64,000 bases of DNA. Origin: Sorangium cellulosum. GTDB lineage: Bacteria; Myxococcota_A; Polyangia; Polyangiales; Polyangiaceae. The stretch spans positions 3,638,501 to 3,702,500 of the forward strand of contig NZ_CP012673.1 in NCBI RefSeq assembly GCF_002950945.1. The letters run 5' to 3'. Made by a program: the position numbers and the translations under genes. Numbering within the stretch: position 1 is the stretch's first letter; the number at the start of each line of letters is the position of its first letter. Positions 16,634 to 25,197 of the stretch are shown piece by piece. Below the pieces are notes generated by a model. That model searched no databases. It was not told where the DNA came from and saw nothing but the letters and a program-made list of their open reading frames with translations.

Positions 16634-17650
16634 ATGGCTTTTGCAGCGCCGCTGCGCTACGTGAGCGGCGTGTCCGGCCCCCTGATCCCTTACATCGAGA
16701 TCCCCGAGCTCCCGCTCGCGTTCCTGGAGCACGTCCCGCTCCTGGGCCAGCTCATCGATCCGGCCAAGCCGCCGTCGATCAAGCCGTTCGGCGTGCTGGT
16801 GGCGCTCGGGGTCTACATCGGCGCCGTGGTCGCCACGCGGCACGCGCGCGAGCGGCGGCTCGACGAGCGGAAGATGAGCGATTTCATCTTCTGGGTCGTG
16901 GCGGCCGGCTTCATCGGCGGCCACTTCTTCGACGCGATCTTCTACCACCCGCAGCGGGTCGCCCGCGATCCCCTCTACCTCTTGAAGCTCTGGGACGGCC
17001 TGTCGAGCTTCGGCGGGTTCACCGGCGCGCTGATCGGCGCTGCCTCATGGCGCTTCTACCGCCGCGAGAAGATCCTGCCCTACTGCGAGGTCGTGAACAG
17101 CGCGTTCCCGCTCGCGTGGGTCTTCGGGCGCGCGGGCTGCGCGTCGGTGCACGATCACCCGGGCCGCCTCTCCGACGCGTGGTTCGCCGTCCGGTATCCG
17201 GTCGGCAACGGCGACGATTTCGTCGGCCGCTTCGATCTCGGCCTCTACGAGTGTCTGTTGACGATCCCGCTCGCGATCGCGTTCGCGGTGCTCTGGCGCA
17301 GGAACCCCTTTCGCCCGCTCGGTTTTTATACCGGACTCATGTGCACCGCGTACGCGCCCGTGCGCTTCGCGCTCGACTTCCTGCGCGAGCGCGAGGGCAC
17401 GGTCGTGGGCGGCGATCCGCGCTATGGCGGCCTCACCCCGGCGCAGTGGGCCTGCTTCGGCCTGCTCGCGCTGGGCCTCTACTTCCTGCGCATGGCCGCG
17501 CGCGGCGTGCCGTCGAACGCCGGGGTAGGCCCGCTGGGCGGGGCGCCGCGGGTCGCGGACGACGACGCGGCCGACGACGACGAGGACGAGGACGACCGCG
17601 ACGCGGGGGCCGAGGCGCCTCGGGCGCCTCGCGCCAAGGCGAACCGCTAA
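16634..17650 (+). CDS. Divergent Lgt-like (prolipoprotein diacylglyceryl transferase family) membrane protein
   Basis: 338-residue polytopic protein with at least five hydrophobic helices and a very acidic C-terminal tail (DDDAADDDEDEDD) before a basic end. Resemblance to Lgt: KPFGVLVALGVYIGAVVATR, FIFWVVAAGFIGGHFFDA, LWDGLSSFGGFTGALIGA, FGRAGCASVHDHPGR and APVRFALDFLRE. In classical Lgt the third motif reads SFHGGLIG with an essential His; here the His is absent (SSFGGFTG), and the GRxGN Asn is Cys. It may therefore act on a different substrate or be an accessory paralogue rather than the essential lipoprotein enzyme. ATG 16634 is the only start before the first motif; RBS is weak. Confidence 0.75.
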   Translation: MAFAAPLRYVSGVSGPLIPYIEIPELPLAFLEHVPLLGQLIDPAKPPSIKPFGVLVALGVYIGAVVATRHARERRLDERKMSDFIFWVVAAGFIGGHFFDAIFYHPQRVARDPLYLLKLWDGLSSFGGFTGALIGAASWRFYRREKILPYCEVVNSAFPLAWVFGRAGCASVHDHPGRLSDAWFAVRYPVGNGDDFVGRFDLGLYECLLTIPLAIAFAVLWRRNPFRPLGFYTGLMCTAYAPVRFALDFLREREGTVVGGDPRYGGLTPAQWACFGLLALGLYFLRMAARGVPSNAGVGPLGGAPRVADDDAADDDEDEDDRDAGAEAPRAPRAKANR

Positions 17651-18088
17651 TCGTCCGAGGCGGCGGGCGCCGGCCAGCCGCCCAGCGCCTGCCGGTGACG
17701 GAGCGCTGTAGGGGGCGCCCCTCTCCCCCGTGGATCGGCGCCTGGAGCGCGGCGCGCAGGGGCGGGCAGGGGGTCGAGCGCGGGGGGGGCGGACGCGAGC
17801 CGGCGGGCGTCGACGACGCTCGACAGCGACGATCGCTGGAGAGCGGGCCTCCTTTTTGGCTCGCCCGCCCGCGGCGGGTCCCTTGACGCGCCAGAGGCGC
17901 TAGATATCGTGGGGTGGAGTTTGCACCAGAGGGTCGGCTCGCCGACCTTCGCTCGATTGAGCTCGGTTGCCCCTTCCGCCGATGGAGGGATCGATCGAGG
18001 CGCGCTCGCGACAGGCTCCGCATCGTCGATCACGGAGCGAGTGGACCACAAAGAGGGAACGCAGGGGCCAACCCCAGGTTTTTCTACA
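17651..18088. other. Long leader region before the RNA-binding protein gene
   Basis: No gene seen. The part downstream of 17905 would be a 5' untranslated leader of roughly 170 bases if the promoter proposed at 17883 is right. Open frames reading through it in the same frame as the RRM protein lack any recognisable domain. Confidence 0.4.
17883..17910 (+). promoter_or_regulatory. Candidate promoter of the RRM protein gene
   Basis: TTGACG at 17883-17888, 16-base spacer, TATCGT at 17905-17910. It predicts a long leader (about 170 bases) before the ATG at 18089, as is common for cold-inducible or autoregulated RNA-binding proteins. Confidence 0.4.
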
Positions 18089-19015
18089 ATGGCTGAAGAT
18101 TCGCGTAAGTTGTTCGTGGCGGGCTTGCCCGACTCCATCACCGAAGACGTTTTGCGGCAACTCTTCGAGGCCACCGGCGGCAACGTCGTCGAGGTCAGTC
18201 TTCCGAAAGATCGCGCGACGGGTCGTCCGCGCGGGTTCGGCTTCGTCACGCTCTCGACGACCGGCGAAGCCAACGCCGCGCGCGAGTCGCTCGACGGTTC
18301 ATTTCAGGGCGGCAAGTCGATCTCGGTGCGGCCCTTCCAGGCCGAGCCGCCGCGGCGCGAGGGGCGACCGATGGGCCCTGGCGGCCCGGGCGGCCCGGGC
18401 GGCGGTGGCATGGGCGGCCCCGGCGGCGGTGGTGGCATGGGCGGCCCGGCCGCGGCGCCGGATCGGACCCTCTACGTCGGCAACCTGCCCTATGACGCGA
18501 GCGTCGAAGAGGTCGAGGGTCTCATCGGCGCGACGGGCGCCGGGCCGGTGGTGCGGGTCCATCTCCCCATGGATCCCGACGGTCGCAAGCGCGGGTTCGG
18601 CTTCGTGACGATGGCCAGCGCCGAGGCGGCGCGCGGTGCGATCGATGCGCTGCGCGGCGCGGACGTGCGCGGCCGGCGGCTGGTCGTCAACCTCGCTCAC
18701 CCGAAGGGCGAGCGGCCGGCGCGCGAGGAGCGCCCGGGCGGCTTCGGCGGTGGCGGCTTCGGCGGCGGCGGCGGTGGCTTCCCCGGCGGCGGTGGCTTCC
18801 CCGGCGGCGGCGGCGGCGGTGGCTTCCCCGGCGGCGGCGGCGGCGCGCCTCCGCCCCCCGCGCGCAAGACCTTCGACGATCGCCGGCGGCGCGGCAGTCA
18901 CGACGGGGACGGCCCTCCCGGCGCCGGTGCCGGCGCCGGCGGTGGCGGCGGTGGCGGCCGCCGCAACAAGAACTGGGATCGCACCCGCACCGGTGACGAC
19001 TGGGACGATGAATGA
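18089..19015 (+). CDS. Two-RRM RNA-binding protein with long Gly-rich tail
   Basis: 308 residues. RRM1 (about 6-86) has RNP2 LFVAGLP and RNP1 RGFGFVTL; RRM2 (about 127-205) has RNP2 LYVGNLP and RNP1 RGFGFVTM. The two are joined by a Gly/Met linker (PMGPGGPGGPGGGGMGG). The C-terminal third is an extreme Gly tract with FGGGG and FPGGGG units, then a basic segment (DDRRRRGSHD) and an acidic end (GDDWDDE). Single-RRM Gly-rich proteins are common in cyanobacteria and myxobacteria; two RRMs plus such a tail is larger than usual. Likely binds mRNA, perhaps in the cold. ATG 18089 begins right at RRM1; the in-frame upstream GTG 17909 would add 60 unlikely residues. Confidence 0.9.
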   Translation: MAEDSRKLFVAGLPDSITEDVLRQLFEATGGNVVEVSLPKDRATGRPRGFGFVTLSTTGEANAARESLDGSFQGGKSISVRPFQAEPPRREGRPMGPGGPGGPGGGGMGGPGGGGGMGGPAAAPDRTLYVGNLPYDASVEEVEGLIGATGAGPVVRVHLPMDPDGRKRGFGFVTMASAEAARGAIDALRGADVRGRRLVVNLAHPKGERPAREERPGGFGGGGFGGGGGGFPGGGGFPGGGGGGGFPGGGGGAPPPPARKTFDDRRRRGSHDGDGPPGAGAGAGGGGGGGRRNKNWDRTRTGDDWDDE

Positions 19016-19025
19016 GCTCTCCCGG

Positions 19026-19053
19026 TTGACAACTGCGACATTTCCCGTAGGGT
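19026..19053 (+). promoter_or_regulatory. Candidate sigma-70 promoter of rpmG
   Basis: A perfect TTGACA at 19026-19031, 16-base spacer, TAGGGT at 19048-19053. It starts just after the RRM gene stop and about 155 bases before rpmG, a typical position for a ribosomal-protein promoter. Confidence 0.55.
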
Positions 19054-19209
19054 AGGCGCCCTCCAACGGGCGGTCGGGCGTCGCTAATCCGGCTCCTGTC
19101 CTCTGGTGCTCCCGCCGGTGACGGTGCCAGCGCCTCCCGTGTTGCCCGTGCCTAGGTTCAACCAGGGCCGTCTGTGGAAACAGGCCGGCCCTGTCTTCGG
19201 AGATCTCCG

Positions 19210-19371
19210 ATGCGCGACATCATCAAGCTGACGTGCGGCAACTGCGGCCGCGCGAACTACCACACGACGAAGAACAAGCGGACGATGACGGACAAGTTCG
19301 TCATCAAGAAGTTCTGCCCGACCGAGCGCAAGCACACCGAGCACAAAGAAGGCAAGATCTCGAAGGGCTAG
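19210..19371 (+). CDS. rpmG: 50S ribosomal protein L33
   Basis: 53-residue ribosomal protein: MRDIIKLTCGNCGRANYHTT, then KNKRTMTDKFVIKKFC and PTERKHTEHKEGK. L33 comes in zinc-binding (two CxxC pairs) and zinc-free forms. This copy keeps the first CxxC and one later Cys (KFCPTERKH), but the fourth Cys position is Glu, so it is an intermediate form with three Cys and nearby His residues. The upstream in-frame ATG at 19174 gives an unlikely extension. The usual tRNA-Trp/secE/nusG neighbours are absent. Confidence 0.93.
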   Translation: MRDIIKLTCGNCGRANYHTTKNKRTMTDKFVIKKFCPTERKHTEHKEGKISKG

Positions 19372-19404
19372 GCCACGCCGTGCGCGGCTGGCTGGTGCCG
19401 CTGG

Positions 19405-19426
19405 AGGGCCTGCACACGCGGGCCTT
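19405..19426 (+). terminator. Weak hairpin after rpmG
   Basis: AGGGCCTGC, loop ACAC, GCGGGCCTT: a nine-base stem with two G-T pairs between rpmG and mreB. No T-run follows. It could be a terminator or attenuator; low certainty. Confidence 0.3.
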
Positions 19427-19484
19427 CCGGCTTCTGCGCTTCGCGGTGCTCGGCTCAACCTTGTCCATACTTTAGGGCGATGCG

Positions 19485-20519
<1,035 letters not shown>

Positions 20520-20664
20520 GCTCGTGTTTTTTCCCCCGCCCGTGAGCGCGCCGGCGGGGATCGACGGCGGCGCGCGCCGGCGGTGCCCTCCGCCCGCCCC
20601 GCGCGCGGCATGACAGGGGTGGCCTCGCGGCGCGCCTCGTACTACCTGGGGTTCGGGAGCCACG

Positions 20665-21522
20665 GTGAACCTGAAACGCTACCGCGACTTCGTGATCGTG
20701 CTGCTGGCGCTCGCGGTGCCGTTCTGGTTCCTGCGCGCGAGCATGCGCGACCCCAAGCAGAACACGGGAGCCGACCGGATCATCATCAGCATCGCGGCCC
20801 CGATCCAGTACGCGGCCGCGACGCTTGCGCGCGGCCTCTCGAACCTCTGGGGCGACTACATCTACCTGGTCGACGTCAAGGAGGACAACGCCAAGCAGGC
20901 CTCCCAGATCGCCCGCCTCCGGGAGCGTGTGCGCAAGCTCGAGGCGCTCGAGGAGGAGAACCGGCGCCTGCGCCGGCTGCTCGATCTGCGCCAGAGCCTC
21001 CGGACCGACGTGGTGAGCGCCCAGGTCGTCGGCAAGAGCACGAACGATTTCTTCCGCGTGGTGCGCGTCACGCTCGACCGCGAGGCGCGGGACATCGGCT
21101 CGAACCTGCCCGTCCTCTCGGCGGACGGCGTGGTCGGCACGACGCTCAAGAGCTCCGGTGACACGGTCGACGTGCGGCTCGTCGTGGACGGGGGCAGCGG
21201 CGTCGACGTGGTCGTCGAGCGCACGGGCGCGCGCGGCTTCGTCCGCGGCACGGGCGACGAGAGCAAGTACTCGTGCAGCGTGGAGTACGTGCAGCGCACC
21301 GACGAGATCGAGGTCGGCGACCTCCTCGTCACGAGCGGCGTCGGGCGGCGCTTCCCGAAGGGGATCCCGGTCGGGACGGTGACGCAGGTCATCCGCCGCG
21401 ACTTCGGCATCTACCAGCAGGTGTACGTCGCCCCGTCGGTGGACTTCTCCCGGCTCGAGGAGGTGCTCATCGTGACGACGACGCCGCCGGAGGAGGCCCC
21501 GCCGCAGGCGCAGCGGAGGTGA
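20665..21522 (+). CDS. mreC: Rod-shape determining protein MreC
   Basis: 285 residues. One N-terminal membrane helix (about 8-25), then a coiled coil (about 75-112, with RLRERVRKLEALEEENRRLR), then the two beta domains that face the periplasm and bind the elongasome. SADGVVGTTLKSS and VTSGVGRRFPKGIPVGTV are typical of the family. GTG start at 20665; the four bases between its stop and mreD imply coupling. Confidence 0.95.
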   Translation: MNLKRYRDFVIVLLALAVPFWFLRASMRDPKQNTGADRIIISIAAPIQYAAATLARGLSNLWGDYIYLVDVKEDNAKQASQIARLRERVRKLEALEEENRRLRRLLDLRQSLRTDVVSAQVVGKSTNDFFRVVRVTLDREARDIGSNLPVLSADGVVGTTLKSSGDTVDVRLVVDGGSGVDVVVERTGARGFVRGTGDESKYSCSVEYVQRTDEIEVGDLLVTSGVGRRFPKGIPVGTVTQVIRRDFGIYQQVYVAPSVDFSRLEEVLIVTTTPPEEAPPQAQRR

Positions 21523-21526
21523 CGGG

Positions 21527-22051
21527 ATGAGGAATTCCGCGTTCCTGGCCATGGGCGCCGCGCTGCTGATCCTGCAGTCGAACCTGTTCCGGCTCATCGG
21601 CAAGCTGAACATCCCCGGCTCCACGCCGAGCCTGCTCCTGCCGCTCGTCGTGTTCATGGGCGTGCACGAGTACTCGATCGCGCGCGGCGCCGCGCTCGCC
21701 TTCCTGCTCGGCTACCTGCTCGATCTCTTCGCCGGCGCGCCCGTCGGCCTGTTCACCTTCATCACCGTCGCGACCTTCGTCGTGTCGCGGGCGGCGGGCG
21801 TGCGGCTCGCCGCGCAGACGCTGCTCACGAAGATCGCGCTGGCCTTCGTCTTCGGCCTCGTCGAGGGGGTGCTCATCGTGATCCTGACCGCCATCTTCGG
21901 GGGCGACGCGGCGCGCCCCCGCGCGCTCGCGCTGCTCGTCGCGCCGCACGCGGTGTCGACGGCGATCTTCGCGCCGTTCGTGTTCCGGCTGGCCGAGCGC
22001 GTGCACCAGGCGACGATCACCGTGCCGCGGCCGGGGGAGAGCCCGCGGTGA
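21527..22051 (+). CDS. mreD: Rod-shape determining protein MreD
   Basis: 174-residue inner-membrane protein with about five hydrophobic helices. The low-similarity family is recognised from position between mreC and the class B PBP, from size, and from the motif GYLLDLFAGAPVGLFTF. It bridges MreC to the RodA-PBP2 synthase. Its stop overlaps the mrdA GTG start (GTGA). Confidence 0.92.
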   Translation: MRNSAFLAMGAALLILQSNLFRLIGKLNIPGSTPSLLLPLVVFMGVHEYSIARGAALAFLLGYLLDLFAGAPVGLFTFITVATFVVSRAAGVRLAAQTLLTKIALAFVFGLVEGVLIVILTAIFGGDAARPRALALLVAPHAVSTAIFAPFVFRLAERVHQATITVPRPGESPR

Positions 22052-24003
22052 GCCTGCTCGTCCAGCGCTCCGACGTGAGCGAGTTCCGCCGGCGCTTCCG
22101 GTGGATCGCGCTCGGCATGCTGCTCGGCTTCATGGTGCTCACTGGGCGCCTGTTCTACCTCCAGCTCCTCGAGGCCGACGAGAACAAGGCCATCGCCCGG
22201 GAGAACATCGTGCGGCGGGTGACGCTCGCGACCACGCGCGGCATCATCCGGGACCGCAACGGCAAGGTGCTCGCGGCGAGCCGGCCCTCGTACAACGTGT
22301 ACGTCGTCCCGCGGCGGCTCGACATGGAGACGATCTGGCCGAAGCTCGTCGAGTACCTCGGCGTCGGGGTCGAGGAGCGCGCCCGGCTGGAGGCGCTGAT
22401 CACCGCCATCCGCGCCGACGAGGGGCCGCGCAAGAACCAGCAGATCCTGCTGAAGGAGGACATCTCGCGCGACGCCGTGGCGACGCTGGCGACGCACGAC
22501 GCGGAGCTGCCGGGCGTCGACGTGGTGCCGGTGCCGGTGCGCTACTACCCGTACGAGGAGGTCGGCTCGCACGTCCTCGGCTACATGGCCGAGGTGGACG
22601 CCGAGCGGCTCGCGTCGCTCCGGAGCGTCGGCTACATCGAGGGCGACCGCATCGGCGTCACGGGCATCGAGCGCGCGTGGGAGAGCTACCTCCGCGGCAC
22701 GCGCGGCTGGGAGAAGGTGCTCGTCGACGCCAAGGGGCGGCGCCGGACGGGCGGCGAGGGGATCATCGAGGAGCCGCGGCGCGTCGATCCGATCCCCGGC
22801 CGCGATCTCCGGCTGACGCTCGACGCCGACATCCAGAAGGCGATCGACAAGGCGATGCGCGGCGAGCTCGCCGGCGGCGTCGCGGTCATCGACGTGCGCA
22901 CCGGGCGGATCCTCGGGCTCTACTCGAAGCCCGGCTACGACCCGAACGCCCTCTCGGGCGGCTCGGGCAAGCAGGTCATCCGCGACGCGTTCCGGAGGCT
23001 CTACTCCGATCCGCTCAAGCCCGCGCTCGACAAGACGCTCTCCGGCGCGTACCCGCCCGGCTCGACGTTCAAGCCGTTCACCGCGCTCGCGGCGCTCGAG
23101 AAGGGGCTCATCGATCCGCGCCAGTCCTCGCAGTGTCGCGGCGCGCTGACGTTCGGCAAGCGCACCTTCCGCTGCACCCACGTGCACGGGCCGGTCGCGA
23201 TGCAGAAGGCGATCGCCGAGTCGTGCAACGTCTACTTCTACCGGCTCGCGGCGGAGTACGGCGTCGGCATGGACGTCATCGCCGAGATGGGCCAGCGCTA
23301 CGGCCTCGGCGCGCGGACGGGGCTCGGGATCAACGCCGAGGCGGGCGGCAGGATGCCGACGCGCGCGTGGATGACGCTCCGGAACAAGGGCCAGTTCCGC
23401 CTCGGGTTCGGCCTCAACGCGGCGATCGGCCAGGGCGCGACGACGGTCAGCGTGCTCCAGCTCGCGCTGGCGTACGCGGCGCTCGCGAACGGGGGCACGC
23501 TGTACCAGCCGCAGATCGTGCGGGCCGTCGAGACGAGCGCCGGTACGGTCGTCCAGGAGTTCACGCCGCGCGTGCGCCGCCAGATCGACATCCGCCCTGA
23601 GAACCTCACGCTCGTGCACCGGGCGATGGTCGCCGGCGTGAACGAGGAGGGCGGCACGGCCTTCAAGGCGCGCGTCGCCGGCGTCGAGATGGCGGGCAAG
23701 ACCGGTACCGCGCAGGTCTCGCATCGGCTCACGCGCGGCGTCGAGGCCGAGCGGGTCTGGTACTTCAACCGCGAGCACGCGTGGTTCGCCGGCTACGCGC
23801 CGGCGCGCTCGCCCGAGGTCGCGGTGGTCGTGCTGGTCGAGCACGGCGGCACCGGCGGCAAGCACGCCGCGCCGGTGGCCTTCGAGGTCGTCCGCGCCTA
23901 CCAGGAGCTCGCGAAGGAGCGGCGCGCGGGGCCGAGCGAGGGCCCGCGCGCGGGCAAGAGCAGCGCGGGCCGCGCGCCCGCCGCGTCGGGGCGCGCGCCA
24001 TGA
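22048..24003 (+). CDS. mrdA: Penicillin-binding protein 2 (class B transpeptidase)
   Basis: 651 residues. Cross-links peptidoglycan during elongation with RodA as glycosyltransferase. One membrane anchor near residues 14-32 (LGMLLGFMVLTGRLFYLQLL), a dimerisation domain beginning TRGIIRDRNGKVLA, then the transpeptidase domain with SxxK at Ser339 (PPGSTFKPF), SxN at Ser392 (SCN) and KTG at Lys551 (KTGTAQVS). The C-terminus ends in an Arg/Ala/Ser-rich tail. GTG start overlaps mreD by four bases and its stop overlaps rodA (ATGA). Confidence 0.96.
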   Translation: MSLLVQRSDVSEFRRRFRWIALGMLLGFMVLTGRLFYLQLLEADENKAIARENIVRRVTLATTRGIIRDRNGKVLAASRPSYNVYVVPRRLDMETIWPKLVEYLGVGVEERARLEALITAIRADEGPRKNQQILLKEDISRDAVATLATHDAELPGVDVVPVPVRYYPYEEVGSHVLGYMAEVDAERLASLRSVGYIEGDRIGVTGIERAWESYLRGTRGWEKVLVDAKGRRRTGGEGIIEEPRRVDPIPGRDLRLTLDADIQKAIDKAMRGELAGGVAVIDVRTGRILGLYSKPGYDPNALSGGSGKQVIRDAFRRLYSDPLKPALDKTLSGAYPPGSTFKPFTALAALEKGLIDPRQSSQCRGALTFGKRTFRCTHVHGPVAMQKAIAESCNVYFYRLAAEYGVGMDVIAEMGQRYGLGARTGLGINAEAGGRMPTRAWMTLRNKGQFRLGFGLNAAIGQGATTVSVLQLALAYAALANGGTLYQPQIVRAVETSAGTVVQEFTPRVRRQIDIRPENLTLVHRAMVAGVNEEGGTAFKARVAGVEMAGKTGTAQVSHRLTRGVEAERVWYFNREHAWFAGYAPARSPEVAVVVLVEHGGTGGKHAAPVAFEVVRAYQELAKERRAGPSEGPRAGKSSAGRAPAASGRAP

Positions 24004-25133
24004 TCCGCGGCGACTCGCTCTCTCGGGACCGCGACCATTTCGACTGGCCGCTCTTCATCGCCGCGGTCGCCATCGCGGTGCTCGGCGTCGTCAACCTCTA
24101 CAGCGCGACGAGCGTCTACTCCGGGGCGCGCGCGGAGCTCTACATCAGCCAGGTCTACTGGCTCTTCATGGGCGGCATCATCGGCGGCGTGCTGGTCGCG
24201 ATCGACTACCGGCACATCGAGCGCCTCGGCTACGTGCTCTACACGTTCGGCGTCTTCTCGCTGGCGCTCGTGTTCGTGCTCGCGCGCGACGTGCGCGGCT
24301 CCGCGCGGTGGATCGAGTTCGGCGCGTTCCGCTTCCAGCCCAGCGAGTTCATGAAGGTCTTCCTGGTCATCGCGCTGGCGAAGTACCTCCACGACGACCC
24401 GCGCAACGAGGGCCGCACCCTCCGCGACCTGGCCATCCCCGCGGCGCTGACCGCGGTGCCCGCGCTCCTCGTGCTCAAGCAGCCGGATCTCGGGACGGCG
24501 CTCATCCTCGTGTTCGTCTTCCTGACGATCGCGGCGCTCACGCGCGTGCGGTGGCGGAGCGCCGTGCTGTTCGTGATGTCGGTCGCCGTCGCGGCGCCGA
24601 TCCTCTGGCATTACGTGCTGCTCGACTACCAGCGCGCCCGCGTGACGGTGTTCCTGAACCCGGAGGCGGACATCCTGCACCGCGGCTGGCACGCCCACCA
24701 CTCGCGCGTGGCGATCGGCAACGGCGGCCTGTTCGGCAACGGGTACCTGAGGGGCACCCAGAACCAGTTCCTCTTCCTGCCGGATCAGTTCACCGACTTC
24801 CCGTTCCCGGTCTTCGCCGAGGAGTGGGGGTTCGTCGGGTGCGTGATCCTCGTGTGCCTCTACGCGTTCCTGGTCGTGTGGGGGATCCGGATCGCGTCGC
24901 AGGCGAAGGATCGCTTCGGCGCGGTGCTCGGCGTCGGCTCCGCGGCGATCATCTTCTGGCACGCGGTCATCAACCTCGGCATGACGTCGGGCCTCTTGCC
25001 GGTCGTCGGCGTGACGCTGCCGCTGTTCTCCTACGGCGGATCGAGCGTGACCACGGTGATGGTCGCGATCGCGCTCCTCATGAGCGTGTCGATGCGCCGC
25101 TACTCCGGCGTCGCCTCGCTCGATCGGCTCTGA
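24000..25133 (+). CDS. rodA: Rod-shape peptidoglycan glycosyltransferase RodA
   Basis: 377 residues, SEDS family with about ten membrane helices. It polymerises lipid II in the elongasome. Motifs: FRFQPSEFMKVFLVIALAKY, LKQPDLGTALIL containing the catalytic Asp, the loop GGLFGNGYLRGTQNQFLFLP and TDFPFPVFAEEWGFVG. GLLPVVGVTLPLFSYGGSS closes the protein. Start ATG 24000 overlaps the mrdA stop. Last gene of the mre block and convergent with the MglA-like gene. Confidence 0.96.
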   Translation: MIRGDSLSRDRDHFDWPLFIAAVAIAVLGVVNLYSATSVYSGARAELYISQVYWLFMGGIIGGVLVAIDYRHIERLGYVLYTFGVFSLALVFVLARDVRGSARWIEFGAFRFQPSEFMKVFLVIALAKYLHDDPRNEGRTLRDLAIPAALTAVPALLVLKQPDLGTALILVFVFLTIAALTRVRWRSAVLFVMSVAVAAPILWHYVLLDYQRARVTVFLNPEADILHRGWHAHHSRVAIGNGGLFGNGYLRGTQNQFLFLPDQFTDFPFPVFAEEWGFVGCVILVCLYAFLVVWGIRIASQAKDRFGAVLGVGSAAIIFWHAVINLGMTSGLLPVVGVTLPLFSYGGSSVTTVMVAIALLMSVSMRRYSGVASLDRL

Positions 25134-25150
25134 GGCGCCTCTCCGCGTCT

Positions 25151-25172
25151 GCGCGCGGTGATGCCCGCGCGC
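25151..25172. terminator. Hairpin between rodA and the MglA-like gene
   Basis: GCGCGCGG (25151-25158) and CCGCGCGC (25165-25172) form a perfect eight-base stem with a six-base loop in the 64-base gap between convergent genes. Candidate bidirectional terminator without a T-run. Confidence 0.4.
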
Positions 25173-25197
25173 GGCCTCTGGCGCGGCGGCCGCCGCG

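Noticed and set aside
19100..19209. GGTTCAACC-like element before rpmG, possible tRNA-Trp or tRNA-Thr
   Set aside because: No acceptor stem, D arm or anticodon stem can be built around it.
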